Assembly (NCBI RefSeq): GCF_028765345.1
Contig: NZ_JARAJZ010000003.1
Coordinates: forward strand, 1-64,000
Reading direction: 5' to 3'
DNA: 64,000 nucleotides
Source: Sporolactobacillus sp. CQH2019
Lineage (GTDB): Bacteria > Bacillota > Bacilli > Bacillales > Sporolactobacillaceae
Part shown: positions 27,662-36,911 of the stretch, in pieces
Layout: each line of letters starts with the position of its first letter
Position numbering within the stretch: position 1 is the stretch's first letter
Notes under the pieces: model-generated
Told to the model about the DNA's origin: nothing
Databases searched by the model: none
The model's input: only the letters and a program-made list of their open reading frames with translations
Translations under genes and position numbers: made by a program

Positions 27662-28718
27662 CGACAAAGGCATTCTCATCAAAAATATATATTACATGCT
27701 TACATATGCCTTCCAAGTGCTCAGACAATCCAACTATGAGAGCATCGCTGCGGAGAAGTTTAATAAGATAGAGGATCTTTTTGCCGCTATTCTGTCTAAA
27801 GGCATCGCCCGGCAATTGAAACAGGGGCTGTACCGCGAATATATACCTCAATGTGAAGATCTGACTATAATGAGAGGCAAACTTGATCTTTTCGGAACGA
27901 TCCATCATAAATTGCAGAAAAAGCCGATGCTGTCATGCGAATACGATGAGCTGTCAGAGAACAATATCTTTAATCAGGTATTGAAGACGACCGCTCTGAT
28001 TTTATTACACCAGCCGTCCGTTCGTTCCGAACGCAGAAAAAACTTAAAAAAGATCATGCTTTTCTTTGAAAACGTTGAGACTATGGATTCGCTCAGAATC
28101 AAATGGAGTATGTTCCACTTTCAAAAGAGCAATCGCAACTATAAGATGCTCCTGAACATCTGCCGGTTTGTTCTGAACGGGCTGCTGCTGACCACCGAGA
28201 AGGGCAATTATAAAATGGCCGCGTTTCTGGACGAACAGAACATGGCTCGTTTATATGAGAAGTTTGTGCTGGGATATTTTCGGTACCACTATCCGGAACT
28301 CAACGCTCATCCTGCACAGATCGCATGGAATCTGGATCGCGGCGTTGCGAATTTTCTTCCGAGGATGCAGACAGATATCACGATGAAGCATAACGAGAAA
28401 ACGCTGATTATCGATACAAAGTACTATGCCCGTACGATGCAGTTGCAGGCGCGGTATGACAGCCGCACACTGCATTCGAACAACATGTACCAAATTTTTT
28501 CATACGTCAAGAATCAGGATGCCGGCAACACAGGAAATGTAGCCGGTCTGCTTCTCTATGCCAAGACAGGCGAAAGCTTGACGCCGGATTGCGACTTCCT
28601 GATGGGCGGGAATAAAATTAGTGTAAAAACACTGGATTTAAATGCGGCTTTCTCTGAAATCGCCGCCCAGCTAAATAACATAGCGGAATCTTATTTTGGA
28701 GAGACAGCTAAAGATTGA
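27654..28718 (+). CDS. mcrC: McrC-family restriction endonuclease subunit
   Basis: About 354 residues from GTG 27654 (VTNDKGILIKNIYYML), overlapping the mcrB stop by eight bases; an upstream in-frame GTG at 27642 is possible. A PD-(D/E)xK nuclease core is visible near the C-terminus: MQTDITMKHNEKTLIIDTKYY gives the D...DxK arrangement around residues 240-260 (quoted at its limit). The N-terminal part binds the McrB hexamer. The pair would cut foreign modified DNA. No methylase lies nearby, as expected for a type IV system. Confidence 0.88.
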   Translation: MTNDKGILIKNIYYMLTYAFQVLRQSNYESIAAEKFNKIEDLFAAILSKGIARQLKQGLYREYIPQCEDLTIMRGKLDLFGTIHHKLQKKPMLSCEYDELSENNIFNQVLKTTALILLHQPSVRSERRKNLKKIMLFFENVETMDSLRIKWSMFHFQKSNRNYKMLLNICRFVLNGLLLTTEKGNYKMAAFLDEQNMARLYEKFVLGYFRYHYPELNAHPAQIAWNLDRGVANFLPRMQTDITMKHNEKTLIIDTKYYARTMQLQARYDSRTLHSNNMYQIFSYVKNQDAGNTGNVAGLLLYAKTGESLTPDCDFLMGGNKISVKTLDLNAAFSEIAAQLNNIAESYFGETAKD

Positions 28719-28994
28719 ATCAGAGAAGGAAGCCTGCGGGTGAACACATTGTCTGGCCGGATACGTTCCCTTGCAGCCGGCCCCGGAATTCCGGGGGCAA
28801 AATCACCTCATGTTAGCTGGATCTTTAAGAATAAAAGTGGGCTTTGACGTATTTTTAAAATCAGAGGAGTGTCCGGTGGTAACATCCAGTGATGGTTAAC
28901 CTAATAGAAGCCATGCAGAGTCGCTGAGCCCCTGATGCCGGCCGCCGGATTCCTGATCGCGGCTAAAAGACTTGCAGCAGGCGGCGGTTTGATG

Positions 28995-29897
28995 TTATTC
29001 AAATGGTTTTCCTACTAAAATATCTAAATCAATGGTTATTTTCATTGATTCCATTTCGGAAAAAGATTTTACTTTTTCTTGTGCCATTGACCAGGTTAAA
29101 GGGGTCATGCGAATCAACGATTGAATGGACGGTTTTTCAAGAATCCTGGAATAATGCAATCTTGAAGTACTGACAACTTGAAAATTCTCTTTAAAACGTT
29201 CCCTTGTATTTGCATTGGAATAAGATTGTTTGGCAGGTTCATCGAAAACAACCTCTCTTAATTCCTTTAAGTAATCACTCTCAGGAATGACTTTTATTAA
29301 CAAACCGTCTGCCTTCAATAATCTGTTGAATTCTCCATAATTTGCAGGAGATAAAATGTTTAGAATAACATCGAACTGTTTATCCTTAAACGGAACGTTG
29401 GCCAGGTCTGCTACAGCCCACATCTTGCCGGCATAATTCTTAGCTGCAATGGAGATGCCTTCCTTGGATATATCAATTCCAACTCCTGCTATTTGACTGT
29501 TTAAATCCGTGCAGATACTATCGCAAATATTATATAAATGCGATCCTTCGCCGCATCCCGTATCAAGAATAAATGTTGTCCCCTTTTTCGATCTCAGCTG
29601 CTTTTTTATCGTTTCGGCAATGGACTGTTCGAGTGGGCCAAAAAAGCCTTCCTTCTCAATAAGTTTCCGACGTGCTTCAAAAAGCTCTTTGTCATATTTT
29701 GTTTTCAAGGAGTGAGTCATCAGATTCACGTATCCTTGTTTCGTGAAGTCAAATGTATGGCGGTTTGAACAAATTAGACTTTTTGACTCAAAAACTTTCA
29801 TCGATGAGCCGCAAACAGGACATTTAAAAATAGAGTCAAAGCCGCTTACAAATGCTGCGCTTTCCACTCTTTTCGTCATTTTAAGCAAAGAGGACAC
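28995..29897 (-). CDS. rlmA: RlmA-family 23S rRNA (guanine-N1) methyltransferase
   Basis: 300 residues. An N-terminal zinc ribbon (FKCPVCGSSM, then C and H in LICSNRHTFDF), the family sequence KQGYVNLM, and a class I SAM-binding motif DTGCGEGSHLY at about residue 112 are all present. RlmA enzymes methylate G745 or G748 of 23S rRNA; the latter gives tylosin-type macrolide resistance (TlrB). The target base cannot be told from the sequence. GTG start at 29897 has GATGGG before it; ATG 29879 is an alternative. Confidence 0.88.
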   Translation of the reverse strand: MSSLLKMTKRVESAAFVSGFDSIFKCPVCGSSMKVFESKSLICSNRHTFDFTKQGYVNLMTHSLKTKYDKELFEARRKLIEKEGFFGPLEQSIAETIKKQLRSKKGTTFILDTGCGEGSHLYNICDSICTDLNSQIAGVGIDISKEGISIAAKNYAGKMWAVADLANVPFKDKQFDVILNILSPANYGEFNRLLKADGLLIKVIPESDYLKELREVVFDEPAKQSYSNANTRERFKENFQVVSTSRLHYSRILEKPSIQSLIRMTPLTWSMAQEKVKSFSEMESMKITIDLDILVGKPFE

Positions 29898-30789
29898 CCC
29901 ATCATTTAATTGGTAGACAAATATGCTCTCACCGTTATTCAGAATACAATCTGGGTTTTAAAAAATCTAATACCGTCCATTGCCTAAAAAATGAACGGAA
30001 TAATCAGGATATAGTTCCCTTGCCGATGCGGGTAATGGAAACAAAACTCAGAGATAATTTATCACAAAATAATTCGGGTTGCAAAAATTTTTACAGGATC
30101 TGCAGAGCAAAGCCTTATCTTTAAGTATAGACGCTCTTTTGCAGCTTTTCGCTGATATTTCTTCCCCACTTCTGATTTACCGAGATAATAGAGGCAAAAT
30201 GAGCCCTTCTGCTGCATTGACAACAGGAAAAGCAGAATATCTTGCACTGTGACTTTTTATGTGAGATCATTACTAATGAACCGTGCCGATCATCATGGCA
30301 TCGACCGCGAATTAAAACTCAAATTAAGAGATAACAAAAACTATTAATTAAGAAAATCTTTCTGAAATTCTTCCGGATCAATGAATTTCGAGAGAATACC
30401 ATGGCTCATAGAATCATAGCCATACCATCGACAAAATCGATTCATACAGTCTGCGGCCTTGCATTGAAAAGCCTATGAATCAGAAGTCTCCAATCCCGTT
30501 TTCCCCGTATTCAGCTTGATCACCGGGACGGCAGCCGGATGAGCAGCGAAATTTAACCCTTTTGAGACATTGTTGTGATGAATCTTTCAATAAACATTAA
30601 GCTAAAATTAATGTCTATCTTTTAATATCGAAAGTTAGGATTATATCTTAAGTCTTAGGAGCATGATCATTAGCGAGGAAGGCCAACTAAATAAGCTGGA
30701 CCGAAGGCACAGGCTGATCTCTAAACCAACCTGCATGGGACCGAACTTTTGATATGTCGCATGAGACGCATCAAAGGAGATCAGGATCA
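29898..30789. other. Long gap upstream of the cell-wall hydrolase
   Basis: 892 bases with no supported gene. A 61-codon minus-strand frame at 30062-30247 lacks a ribosome site. The AT-rich 30540-30720 portion probably carries the promoter and leader of the next gene. Confidence 0.35.
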
Positions 30790-33495
30790 ATGTCAGAAAA
30801 TGGAGAGAAAAAGAATGCATCAGCTAGAATCGGGTATCTGGGAAAACCGCTGCTGATTTTATCGGCCATGACAACCTTGTCCGTTCCGGGGGTAGCCCTT
30901 GCCGCCGGCAGTCAGCAGAAAACTACCCAGACGGTTGCAACAGGGAAAGTGACCACGGATTCGGACGGATCGGATGATGTGCAAAATCAGAAAACAACAA
31001 CATCGGCCACCGGAACGGAAACGTCTGCAGCAGCTAACTCAGGGGAGACAGCGGCTTCCTCCTCTTCAACTGCTTCCGAGGGGTCATCGACGACAACGAA
31101 TGCGTCATCCGAAAAGGCCGCCGCCGGCTCTTCCACTGCGACTTCTGCAAATAGCGGTACGGCTGCTTCAACGACCGGATCGACTGCTTCAAGTGCTGCT
31201 GCGGCTGTGCAGAATAACGTGGATCCGACGGAACCGAATAAAGTCACGAATAATGTCGGAAGCAGTGAAAAAACAGTCAGCCAGAGTACTGTGGCCAATA
31301 CCAATATTCAAACCATTCAGGCACCTCAAGCCAATTTCACGGCCGTCCAGAGTCTTGCTTCGACGAGCAGTGTGACACAACAGTTTATTTCCGAGATCGG
31401 GAGCGAGGCGCAGCAGATTGCTTCGGCAAACAATTTGTATGCCTCAGTGATGATTGCCCAGGCGATACTGGAAAGCGGGTCTGGTCAGAGCGGACTTGCC
31501 ACACAGGCGAATAATCTGTTCGGAATCAAGGGTACATATAACGGTCAGTACGTGACGATGAATACCGCTGAATATGTGAACGGCCAGTATGTGGAAGTTG
31601 CGGCGTATTTCAGAAAATACCCGTCGCTTTCCGCGTCGCTCGAGGATTATGCCAGTCTCTTGAAAAACGGTCTGTCCTACAATTCGAGTTATTATGCCAA
31701 GGTCTGGAAGTCCAATGCGCCGACTTATCAGGATGCGACTCAGGCGCTGCAGGGAACGTATGCCACCGATCCAACGTACGCTTCCAAGCTTGATGCACTG
31801 ATCTCGGAATACGATCTGACAAAATATGATAGCAACTCTTCAGCATCGGGTACTTCCGGCTCCTCCGCGTCCGGATCGACCTCATCGACAAGCTCAACCG
31901 GCAGCAGTTCAACAGGTTCGTCCGCTTCCGCTTCGACAACGGGTACGGTAGGTTCGACGGTTTCAACGAACGGAATCCTCTACGTCTCATCGGATGCCTC
32001 GACGCCGGTCAAAACGAGCCTGACCACGGTGACGATCAGCAGAATTTATTCATCGGCAGTAAATAAATATCAGGTCAGCCACAATGGAGTGATTGTCGGC
32101 TATCTGCGGACGCTGTCATCATCGGGCACGAGCGGCAGCAGCTCAACAGGCTCGTCCGCTTCCACTTCGACAACGGGTACGGTAGGTTCGACGGTTTCAA
32201 CGAACGGAATCCTTTACGCCTCGTCGGATGCCTCGACGCCGGTCAAAACGAGCCTGACCACGGTGACGATCAGCAGAATCTATTCGTCGGCAGTGAATAA
32301 ATATCAGGTCAGCCACAATGGAGTGATCGTCGGCTATCTGCGGACACTGTCGTCGGGCACGAGCGGCAGTACAACGAGCTCCTCTGCTTCAACCACTACA
32401 ACGGGGAAAGTAGGTTCGACGGTCTCGACGAATGGGATTCTCTACGTTTCTTCGGACGCCTCGACGCCGGTCAAAACGAGCCTGACCACGGTGACGATCA
32501 GCAGAATTTATTCATCGGCAGTAAATAAATATCAGGTCAGCCACAATGGAGTGATTGTCGGCTATCTGCGGACGCTGTCAGCATCGGGCACGAGCGGCAG
32601 CAGTTCAACAGGCTCGTCTGCGTCCGCTTCGACAACGGGTACAGTAGGTTCGACGGTTTCAACGAACGGAATCCTTTACGCCTCGTCGGACGCCTCGACG
32701 CCGGTCAAAACGAGCCTGACCACGGTGACGATCAGCAGAATCTATTCGTCGGCAGTGAATAAATATCAGGTCAGCCGCAACGGAGTGATCGTCGGCTATC
32801 TGCGGACGCTGTCATTGTCGGGCACGAACGGCAGCAGTTCAACAGGTTCGTCTGCGTCCGCTTCGACAACGGGTACGGTAGGTTCGACGGTCTCGACGAA
32901 TGGGATTCTCTACGCCTCGTCGGACGCCTCGACGCCGGTCAAAACGAGCCTGACCACGGTGACGATCAGCAGAATTTATTCATCGGCAGCGAATAAATAT
33001 CAGGTCAGCCACAATGGAGTGATCGTCGGCTACTTACGGACATTATCCTCGTCCGGCTCGGGAACGGCAGCGGCCACATCTTCGGCGACATCTCAGTCCA
33101 GTTCTTCTGCCGTAAAAGTCGGCACAACAGTGAATACAAATGGAGTCATCTATCTGTCTTCCACATCAACTGCACCGCTGATCACGTACCTGACCAAAGT
33201 GCAGGTCAGCAAGATTTTCCCCTCTGCGCTGAATAAATATCAGGTTGAAATTAACGGAGTGATTGTCGGCTATCTGCGATTTGCCTCGGCCTCATCATCA
33301 TCTTCAGCCGGTTCAATTACGGGAAGAACAGTCGGCACAAAGATTGCGACCAACGGCATCCTTTATGTGTCTTCAGACGCCTCGACGCCGGTTAAAACAA
33401 GTTTGACTGCAGCGACGATCAGTAAGATCTTTGCAAATACGCCGAATCCTTATCAGGTGGAAGTAAACGGCACGATTGTCGGTTATCTGCAATGA
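30790..33495 (+). CDS. Secreted GH73 glucosaminidase with seven C-terminal cell-wall repeats
   Basis: 901 residues. ATG 30790 follows AAAGGAG by 11 bases; the frame is open upstream. Order: signal peptide (cleavage near ALAAGS, residue about 38), a 130-residue Ser/Thr/Ala-rich linker, a GH73 FlgJ/LytG-like domain at about 190-345 with the catalytic Glu in AQAILESGSGQSG and NNLFGIKG, a second Ser-rich linker, then seven modules of about 56 residues. The modules run from VGSTVSTNGILY through KYQVSHNGVIVGYLR. Five are near-identical at DNA level, the last two diverged. The enzyme cleaves N-acetylglucosaminyl bonds of peptidoglycan; the SH3b/DUF5776-like modules should bind the wall. Confidence 0.92.
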   Translation: MSENGEKKNASARIGYLGKPLLILSAMTTLSVPGVALAAGSQQKTTQTVATGKVTTDSDGSDDVQNQKTTTSATGTETSAAANSGETAASSSSTASEGSSTTTNASSEKAAAGSSTATSANSGTAASTTGSTASSAAAAVQNNVDPTEPNKVTNNVGSSEKTVSQSTVANTNIQTIQAPQANFTAVQSLASTSSVTQQFISEIGSEAQQIASANNLYASVMIAQAILESGSGQSGLATQANNLFGIKGTYNGQYVTMNTAEYVNGQYVEVAAYFRKYPSLSASLEDYASLLKNGLSYNSSYYAKVWKSNAPTYQDATQALQGTYATDPTYASKLDALISEYDLTKYDSNSSASGTSGSSASGSTSSTSSTGSSSTGSSASASTTGTVGSTVSTNGILYVSSDASTPVKTSLTTVTISRIYSSAVNKYQVSHNGVIVGYLRTLSSSGTSGSSSTGSSASTSTTGTVGSTVSTNGILYASSDASTPVKTSLTTVTISRIYSSAVNKYQVSHNGVIVGYLRTLSSGTSGSTTSSSASTTTTGKVGSTVSTNGILYVSSDASTPVKTSLTTVTISRIYSSAVNKYQVSHNGVIVGYLRTLSASGTSGSSSTGSSASASTTGTVGSTVSTNGILYASSDASTPVKTSLTTVTISRIYSSAVNKYQVSRNGVIVGYLRTLSLSGTNGSSSTGSSASASTTGTVGSTVSTNGILYASSDASTPVKTSLTTVTISRIYSSAANKYQVSHNGVIVGYLRTLSSSGSGTAAATSSATSQSSSSAVKVGTTVNTNGVIYLSSTSTAPLITYLTKVQVSKIFPSALNKYQVEINGVIVGYLRFASASSSSSAGSITGRTVGTKIATNGILYVSSDASTPVKTSLTAATISKIFANTPNPYQVEVNGTIVGYLQ
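31936..33492 (+). repeat. Seven in-gene modules, five nearly identical
   Basis: Units of about 220-235 bp beginning at roughly 31936, 32168, 32395, 32626, 32860, 33112 and 33325. Units 1-5 differ by few bases and keep identical long runs (for example the GCCTGACCACGGTGACGATC block). Such direct repeats are prone to copy-number change by recombination and to collapse in assembly. Confidence 0.85.
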
Positions 33496-33600
33496 AACAG
33501 ATCAAATCCGTGGGACCAGGTGAATGTCCCTGAATTCGAGGCCGGTCAGCTAAGAAAAAAAGAAAACGGCTTTGAGACGGGTGTTTTTCATAATGATCCG

Positions 33601-33670
33601 TTTCTGAATGACGACCGGTTCGGGCATTCAAATGTGAAAGATCACGCTGGGGATTTACGGCATCCATAAC
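33601..33670 (+). pseudogene. Tyrosine integrase remnant
   Basis: The stretch reads DDRFGHSNVK and, after one shift, ITLGIYG, matching the RLGHSDVKITLGIYGHL block of the integrase stub at 51458. At DNA level most bases from GGGCATTC to ATTTACGG agree. Only the box around the C-terminal His survives. The bases 33671-33914 hold no gene I can support. Confidence 0.7.
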
Positions 33671-33914
33671 GGGATAAGAAAATCTTCTGGATCAGAGAGT
33701 TAGCATTATTGCCGATGTCCGATGAGCAAAAAACGATTCAATCGTCGGATCAGACAAAAAGCAGTCAAAAAAAGACGGCAACAAAGGCACACAACGAATC
33801 ATCAGCAGTTCGCTGAAAAAGCGGAGGGTAGGACATAAGATGGCAGAGAAAAGTGGCACAGGAGTAAAAAATACCCTCTATGCTTTAATAGGAAGGGGAG
33901 CAGCCGCTAACAAT

Positions 33915-34124
33915 TTACTCGTCATGATGTGACTTGAAACTTTCCTCTTTCTCGCGGATCAGATCTTTTAATTCGTCAAGATCTTCCTGACTGGCCTTGA
34001 TCCTTGTAAACGACTTAGCCGTTGACTTTTTGGACATATACCGTTTGCGTTCGTGATTTTCCGCTTCCCAGTTCCAAGAGGCTTTTATTTGTGCTTCACG
34101 GGTCTTTTTTCCCGGCCTAGTGAA
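33915..34124 (-). pseudogene. Small mobile-element-type protein lacking a start codon
   Basis: A 69-codon frame reading KTREAQIKASWNWEAE, RKRYMSKKSTAKSF and SQEDLDELKDLIREKEE, a pattern I associate with small conserved proteins of phages and conjugative elements in lactobacilli and bacilli. AAAGGA is in place, but at the expected start the codon is TTC (34122-34124), one base from TTG. No other start exists until an internal ATG after 25 codons. Either the start mutated or a rare start is used. Confidence 0.5.
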
Positions 34125-34289
34125 TCAGTTCCTTTCGTTCAAAAGAGTTATAGACCAAACCAATCATGCAAACGCGGCAGGGGGGATCCGGGAAATCGGT
34201 GAAAACATTTGCGGCTCAGTATGGCCTGCATAAAAGTTATCAAAGGAGCAGTCAAAAACGGCCGGGAGCCTGGCTTAAAGCTAACATAC

Positions 34290-34883
34290 TTAATCATTTA
34301 ATCCCTTTCCATTAAGAATTTGCTGCATATATTTTTCAATTCTTGACTCGCGGGTCTGGGATTTTTTTGCGCTAGAAAAATAAAGAATGTACGCTCTCTG
34401 CCGTCCCGGTGTCAAGGCTTCAAAAGCAGTTTTCAAAGCAGGCATTGCATCGAATTTGTTTTGAAGTTCTTCAGGAAGGGCGTATTCTGTATGCTTTTTA
34501 AAATTCACTTCCAAACCGGCTTTTTCAACCTTGATCGCTTCATAAATATAGGCTTTCAGGGTGTTTTCCAATTCAGTGATTTCCTGAACATGGGTGAAAC
34601 GGATCTGGCGCGCCGCTTGTACATGTTCCGTTTGCTGGGTCAGAATCCCATGGGTATCCTGCAACAAGGCGCCTTTTGGAAACAGAAGCGCACAATATTC
34701 TTTAAATCCATGTATTAAAACGATGTTTTTCTTCTCAAAGGTGTAACAAGGGTGCATCCACTTGAATTCTTCGGTCAACCCGCAGTCGAGAACGATCATT
34801 CTCAGCTTTTCATATTCCGCCCTCCATTTTTTAGCTTTGCTTAGAAATTCATCAACTTTAGAATTCATTCTCCTATCGGTCAT
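34290..34883 (-). CDS. YdeI/OmpD-associated family protein (DUF1801-type)
   Basis: 197 residues from ATG 34883, which has GAGGAG ten bases upstream; a second ATG at 34868 follows its own AGGAG. The N-terminal DUF1801 fold (WMHPCYTFEKKNIVLIHGFKEYCALLF in part, FPKGALLQD) is followed by the YdeI C-terminal helical domain (TPGRQRAYILYFSSAKKSQTRESRIEKY). B. subtilis YdeI is the model. Function is unknown; related proteins have been linked to stress. Monocistronic. Confidence 0.85.
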   Translation of the reverse strand: MTDRRMNSKVDEFLSKAKKWRAEYEKLRMIVLDCGLTEEFKWMHPCYTFEKKNIVLIHGFKEYCALLFPKGALLQDTHGILTQQTEHVQAARQIRFTHVQEITELENTLKAYIYEAIKVEKAGLEVNFKKHTEYALPEELQNKFDAMPALKTAFEALTPGRQRAYILYFSSAKKSQTRESRIEKYMQQILNGKGLND

Positions 34884-34986
34884 CAAGAAACACTCCTCTT
34901 CAATCAGATCAGGTTCAATAAAAATCTGCCTGAGCGATGTCACAGAAAAGTCTTTTTCCTGTCATTGCTGCGAGCAGATATTTCCT

Positions 34987-35541
34987 TTATTGACTGGCTA
35001 TTAAGCTGTTTTGAATCTGATTCATGAACTGCACAATCTGATCATCTTTGCCGTTGACCAATGTCCATGTGATAAAAGTCATCGCATTGGAAACATAAAG
35101 ATCAGTCAAATACTGAGCAGGCACTTGAATCCGGCCTTCCAGCTGCTGTTCATTGATTAATTGTAAGATACTTTTTCCTAAAATGGTACGGAATGCTTTG
35201 CCTAAATCCGCACGCTGTTCGTGTACATCGAGTAAAGGCAAAATAGCTTTCCGGTTATTCACTAAGTGGTGGGCGAGCTGCCGGACAACGGCAATGATAT
35301 TTTTCTGATGCATCCGTTCGGCAATATATTTTTCGAAATCATCGGCACAGTGTTTCACCATTTCTTCAATTAATGCGTATTTATCCGGATAATGCCGGTA
35401 GAAAGTGCTGCGGGAAGTCAGCGATTCATCACATAACTGCTGAATCGTCACATCCTTAAAGCTTTCTCGCTGCAGCAAAGTGATCATGGTTTCGCTCAGC
35501 AGCCGTTTGGTTTTAATCACCCGTAAATCTGATGGGTTCAT
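34987..35541 (-). CDS. TetR/AcrR-family regulator
   Basis: 184 residues. The HTH lies at about 25-55 (DVTIQQLCDESLTSRSTFYRHYPDKYAL region). The C-terminal part matches the TetR_C_33-like group common beside YhgE/Pip or efflux genes. A dyad GACAC-N11-GTGTC at 35556-35576 lies directly upstream and may be its operator. Across the promoter the rightward neighbour seems to be lost, with only fragments remaining up to 36581. Confidence 0.88.
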   Translation of the reverse strand: MNPSDLRVIKTKRLLSETMITLLQRESFKDVTIQQLCDESLTSRSTFYRHYPDKYALIEEMVKHCADDFEKYIAERMHQKNIIAVVRQLAHHLVNNRKAILPLLDVHEQRADLGKAFRTILGKSILQLINEQQLEGRIQVPAQYLTDLYVSNAMTFITWTLVNGKDDQIVQFMNQIQNSLIASQ

Positions 35542-35555
35542 TGGAAAGCTCCTTT

Positions 35556-35576
35556 GACACCATTGAACAATGTGTC
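35556..35576. promoter_or_regulatory. Dyad upstream of the TetR gene
   Basis: GACAC-N11-GTGTC starting 15 bases before the TetR start codon. Symmetric half-sites of this spacing suit a TetR dimer. Inferred. Confidence 0.4.
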
Positions 35577-35882
35577 GCTTATGGTTCGTATTGTACTATA
35601 AATGTGACTTATGTGCCATTCATCCTGTTTTTAACTCTGGCTATTCGGCCGATGAGGTTCAATAATAGCATTGTTGAAGGAGAAATCACGATGTTTCAAA
35701 AGTTATAAGCAACGAACCGTTGATTTTAATCACTCGATTTATGACAGAGAACATCATGTGCAGCAAGCGATCCGTGCGGCGGCGGCTAAAATCGATGATA
35801 CCGAGAGCCGGCTCCCGGCTAAATGGCGGCTGCACCATCGGGCAGTTTTAAACACAAGATAGCCGGATACGGGGAGGTAAGT

Positions 35883-36341
35883 GTGTTGAGGGAAATAAGG
35901 ACAGAAATAAAAATTGAAGCGCCCGCAGATAGGGTATGGGAAGTGCTGACGGACTTCGCCCATTATCCTGACTGGAACCCGTTTATTAAATATTTAAAAG
36001 GAACACCGGCGGAAGGGGCAAGGATAGAAGTAAAAATGGTTCCGCCTGAGTCAAAAGGTATGGTTTTCAAACCAAAGGTGCTGAAATATCAAAGGTGCAA
36101 AGAATTTACCTGGCTGGGACATGTCGTGATCCCCGGTTTATTTGACGGTGAGCATACATTTGAACTAAAAACCGCACCGGACAATATGACTCTTTTTATT
36201 CAGCAAGAAAAATTTTACGGTATATTGTTACCCTTTCTTAAAAATGCACTTGATCAAGGCACTCAGGCGGGGTTTGAGGCAATGAATAAAGATCTTAAAA
36301 ATATTTGTGAATCTAAAAGAGAAAGTTTCAGGAATAGTTAA
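35883..36341 (+). CDS. SRPBCC (START/Bet v1-like) domain protein
   Basis: About 152 residues. The sequence begins LREIRTEIKIEAPADRVWEVLTDF (quoted in part), the classic SRPBCC opening, continues with YPDWNPFIKYLKG and TWLGHVVIPGLFDGEH, and ends in a long C-terminal helix. GGGGAGG at 35871-35877 supports GTG 35883 or TTG 35886. These proteins bind hydrophobic ligands; function unknown. Its 5' neighbour sequence (35671-35862) has an open frame but no recognisable family. Confidence 0.85.
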   Translation: MLREIRTEIKIEAPADRVWEVLTDFAHYPDWNPFIKYLKGTPAEGARIEVKMVPPESKGMVFKPKVLKYQRCKEFTWLGHVVIPGLFDGEHTFELKTAPDNMTLFIQQEKFYGILLPFLKNALDQGTQAGFEAMNKDLKNICESKRESFRNS

Positions 36342-36410
36342 TGACAAAAGAGTGGGTGAAACACACAAGTAGGCTGCTCAACAGTTTTTTTCCGCAATTT
36401 GATCTGCAGT

Positions 36411-36581
36411 TGGGTAGCGGTCCGTTTTGGAATGGAGTCGATCAAGGATGTGCTCTATTTCAGCAGCGGGTCGGATTTTGAACGAATGATCTTTATCCTT
36501 TGCTGGATCGGCCTTGGCGCTCTGCTGCTCATCCTTGTTTCCGGCTGGTTTCAGCGAAGCCGGGAACCGGAAAAAGCTTGA
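36411..36581 (+). pseudogene. C-terminal stub of a YhgE/Pip or ABC-2 type membrane protein
   Basis: The last 50 or so codons of a frame read FGMESIKDVLYFSSGSDF followed by one membrane helix and a basic end. This is the usual ending of YhgE/DUF3533 and ABC-2 permeases. No start or upstream body is present. It may be what is left of the gene once controlled by the TetR at 34987. Confidence 0.4.
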
Positions 36582-36639
36582 AAAAGAGAAAGTACTTGGT
36601 GTCGAGTATCGTTTGAAATAATAGATAAGGGAACATCTT

Positions 36640-36720
36640 ACTATGAAAATTCTTTGCGGCGCACAGTACCGCAACAGAAAGGGGATATCGATCATTTTTG
36701 AGTGAAATAATCAATGATTT
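36640..36720 (-). repeat. Solitary copy of the DUF6809-leader sequence
   Basis: On the minus strand, AAAATGATCGATATCCCC and GTACTGTGCGCCGC repeat the leader found before the two DUF6809 copies (44534-44600 and 49149-49210), but no DUF6809 body follows. It marks a third, gutted copy. Confidence 0.5.
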
Positions 36721-36911
36721 TATCGCGCAGCGGCGTTGTATTATGCATTAAATCGATAGCAATGAAGTTAAGAGCCGAAAAAATATAAAATGGATGTTTT
36801 TTATCACGTTGACTCAGCCGGCAGAACGGCTGAGTTTGGATGGTAACAGGTCAACCGTTGAAAATACAGCTGAGCGGTTTTTATAAAGTCATCGTTTTAT
36901 CAGGTAATTTG

